A stretch of 6,897 nucleotides of DNA, from NCBI GenBank assembly GCA_027371665.1, contig DAHXMP010000162.1:1-6897 (forward strand), given 5' to 3'. Each line of letters opens with the position of its first letter. The stretch's first letter is position 1. The notes beneath the pieces were generated by a model, which was given only the letters and a program-made list of their open reading frames with translations, did no database searches and was not told where the DNA came from. The position numbers and the translations under genes were made by a program. This DNA comes from Bacteroidota bacterium (GTDB lineage Bacteria; Bacteroidota; Ignavibacteria; Kapaibacteriales; UBA2268). Below are positions 5,713-6,897 of the stretch, piece after piece.

Positions 5713-5957
5713 ATAAAATATTAATTTTAAGAAGTGATTATATATGAAAGTGTTAGATGATTCAAATAATCTGAGAAAGAATCGTCCTATTGATAAAATA
5801 TTAATTGGCACAGACATTGTAAAAATAAAACAGGATTTGCAATTTCGAATCCCACAAATAAAATGGGCAAGCTCCATTGCAGAAATGAAGACTTGCCTCA
5901 TCGGAGCCTTATTGGAGACTTGTTGCTACCCCACAGCCCCAGTAGAGGCTCCTTTTT
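5713..5957 (+). ncRNA. Candidate structured small RNA with three hairpins and intrinsic terminator
   Basis: Three hairpins follow each other on the plus strand. Hairpin 1 is GGATTTG (5833-5839) with CGAATCC (5846-5852), loop CAATTT, one G-U pair. Hairpin 2 is GGCAAG (5866-5871) with CTTGCC (5892-5897), an internal loop, and inner stem CATT (5875-5878) with AATG (5884-5887). Hairpin 3 is GGAGCC (5903-5908) with GGCTCC (5947-5952), and CTAC/GTAG inside, followed by TTTTT (5953-5957). The 3' boundary is set by that U-tract; the 5' boundary is only a guess from the promoter-like pair. A 72-codon ORF (5744-5962) overlaps, but its stop TGA at 5960-5962 lies beyond the U-tract, so a terminated RNA would lack a stop codon. 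I do not recognise a known RNA family. The element could also be a copy of a dispersed non-coding repeat. Confidence 0.35.
5903..5957 (+). terminator. Intrinsic terminator, plus strand
   Basis: The GGAGCC/GGCTCC stem, with its large partly paired loop (inner CTAC 5926-5929 with GTAG 5942-5945), is followed at once by five Ts. On the minus strand no T-tract follows, so it acts only for plus-strand transcription. The nearest plus-strand protein gene ends about 3 kb upstream at 2866, so this terminator must belong to a local transcript. Confidence 0.5.
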
Positions 5958-5976
5958 ATTGAAGCAAACGATATGC

Positions 5977-6038
5977 CATAATGTAATATTATGAATTTGT
6001 AAAGGTTATCTGGTTTCAGGGCAGAAAATTCTCCTGAA
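5977..6038. repeat. Two small inverted repeats downstream of tonB
   Basis: CATAAT (5977-5982) pairs with ATTATG (5988-5993) across GTAAT. TTCAGG (6015-6020) pairs with CCTGAA (6033-6038), with a further AGA/TCT pairing inside. The second lies 42 bases past the tonB stop on the minus strand and may protect or end that transcript, but no T-tract follows it in that direction. Nothing else was seen between 5958 and 6079. Confidence 0.3.
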
Positions 6039-6079
6039 TCCCCCTTTTTCAAATATGAAAAATATTACAAATTGATGAT

Positions 6080-6844
6080 TTATTTGAGCCTGAATTGTAT
6101 CGGGATGCTTACCCACAATCCTACAGGCTTGCCGTTCTGTATTGCAGGAGTGAATACGGAGTTCAACACGGCTTTGACTGCCGCTTCATTCAAAAGCTCA
6201 TTCTCCGAAGATTCAACGATTGATTTCAGAGGCTTCCCGTCAATGTTTACGAATACCCTGACAATGACTTTGCCCTGTACACCTGCGGCAATGGCAAGCT
6301 TCGGATAAACAACCATTCTCTGTAATTCATCGAGGTTAATGTAAGGCTCTTTCTCAACTGCTACGAATGTATCGGGGGGAATTTCCGACTCGCGAACGGA
6401 AACATCCACAGGATTATTATTCAGATTAACATCCGAATTGAGCGAAACTAATTCATTATCTGTCCCTGTAGTCGGCAGTGCATGTCCAATATCATTGATT
6501 GAAGCAAAATCATTGTCGCCTTTAATTAATGTTTCCGGTACTGGAACAGGATTTCCGGCTGTTGATGATATTCCGTGATATATAGCTGAAGGAAGTTTAG
6601 GCAATGGATTTGTGGGTTTATCCGGGTAAAATCTTATGTCTCCTTTTATTGGCGGAAGAAGTTCTATCTTTGATTCTCTGCTCCTGTATTCACTAATAAA
6701 AGCAACATAAACAAGCATGAGAACCGTAATGAAAGCCAAAGCGGCTACAAAAGCTTCGAGAGTGTTTCTTTTGGCTGACTCCTTAAGCTCATAAGCACCG
6801 TAGGCTGATGATGCCGGTACTGCTATCGCTGTTTTCTTAGTCAT
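6080..6844 (-). CDS. tonB: TonB energy transducer
   Basis: This 254-residue inner-membrane protein links proton-motive force, through ExbB/ExbD, to outer-membrane TonB-dependent receptors. ATG at 6844 has AGAGGA eight bases upstream. The frame extends to a TTG at 6871, which lacks support. Order: cytoplasmic tail 1-29 containing YGAYELKESAKRN, typical of FCB-group TonBs; one transmembrane helix at about 30-50 (AFVAALAFITVLMLVYVAF); a periplasmic spacer at about 51-177, only moderately proline-rich (LPPIKGD, PDKPTNPLPKLP, PVPVPE); and the TonB C-terminal domain at about 178-254. That domain reads YPKLAIAAGVQGKVIVRV, then F-V-N-I-D-G-K-P, the N-E-A-A-V-K-A-V-L helix, F-T-P-A-I-Q-N-G-K-P-V, and ends IPIQFRLK. 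It is complete. exbB/exbD are not in the window. If they are linked they would lie upstream, beyond 6897. Confidence 0.93.
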   Translation of the reverse strand: MTKKTAIAVPASSAYGAYELKESAKRNTLEAFVAALAFITVLMLVYVAFISEYRSRESKIELLPPIKGDIRFYPDKPTNPLPKLPSAIYHGISSTAGNPVPVPETLIKGDNDFASINDIGHALPTTGTDNELVSLNSDVNLNNNPVDVSVRESEIPPDTFVAVEKEPYINLDELQRMVVYPKLAIAAGVQGKVIVRVFVNIDGKPLKSIVESSENELLNEAAVKAVLNSVFTPAIQNGKPVGLWVSIPIQFRLK

Positions 6845-6897
6845 GACGGTAGTCCTCTTATAGTTCAACAACTCTCATACCTAAGACACAGGAAAAG

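Noticed and set aside
5833..5853. tRNA T-arm-like TTCGAATCCC
   Set aside because: No acceptor, D or anticodon arms can be placed around it on either strand. It is better explained as the right arm of a 7-bp hairpin.
5689..5901. 70-codon minus-strand ORF across the same hairpins
   Set aside because: Antisense reading of the structured element with no ribosome site and no recognisable domain.
5744..5962. 72-codon plus-strand ORF as a protein gene
   Set aside because: Its stop codon is downstream of the U-tract of the terminator hairpin, its last third is encoded by GC-rich hairpin arms, and it has only a weak AAGAAGTG ribosome site. Treated as part of a candidate RNA instead.
6858..6897. Possible C-terminus of an upstream minus-strand gene ending at TAA 6860-6858, 13 bases before the tonB ATG
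   Set aside because: One frame is open from the window edge to that stop and would fit an operon upstream of tonB, but about a dozen residues are too few to support a gene call.

Overview
The window is low-GC bacterial DNA. Several features suggest a member of the Bacteroidota/Chlorobi/Ignavibacteria (FCB) group, possibly Ignavibacteria or Kapabacteria. They are: lipoproteins with short lipoboxes ending in V-S-C; a PD40 beta-propeller secreted protein; a TonB whose cytoplasmic tail carries YGAYELK; DUF2283 and DUF5618 small proteins; and AT-rich spacers with mostly weak Shine-Dalgarno sites. The placement is inference from gene content, and no marker gene is present to confirm it.

Left part (1-2866). 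A secreted PD40-repeat protein runs off the left edge on the minus strand (start at 701). It is divergent from a membrane-anchored methionine sulfoxide reductase in which MsrB precedes MsrA (934-1878, +). Downstream lie two tandem palindromes (1909-1963). They precede a tightly spaced pair of small genes: a 55-residue ORF (2009-2176) and a DUF2283 protein (2179-2379). A DUF5618-like helical protein follows (2447-2866). It ends at a strong hairpin terminator (2877-2902) shared with the convergent minus-strand genes.

Middle part (2933-5289, minus strand). Two lipoprotein genes lie head to tail, 47 bases apart, and probably form an operon. The first (5289 to 4141) is a cysteine-rich lipoprotein built of about six 48-residue repeats, each reading as two helix/strand units. 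I do not recognise it as a named family, and it is the most novel protein here. The second (4093 to 2933) is a DUF4349-type lipoprotein with a long unrecognised C-terminal extension.

Right part (5290-6897). A 790-base stretch without a convincing protein gene separates the operon from tonB. It holds a promoter-like pair (5678-5705), three consecutive hairpins and a U-tract (5833-5957) on the plus strand. Together these look like an independently transcribed small structured RNA of roughly 245 nt. The 72-codon ORF over it is a poor gene candidate because its stop codon lies beyond the predicted terminator. A TonB energy transducer (6844 to 6080, minus) closes the window. The envelope theme is consistent: five of the eight protein genes have an export signal, lipobox or membrane anchor.
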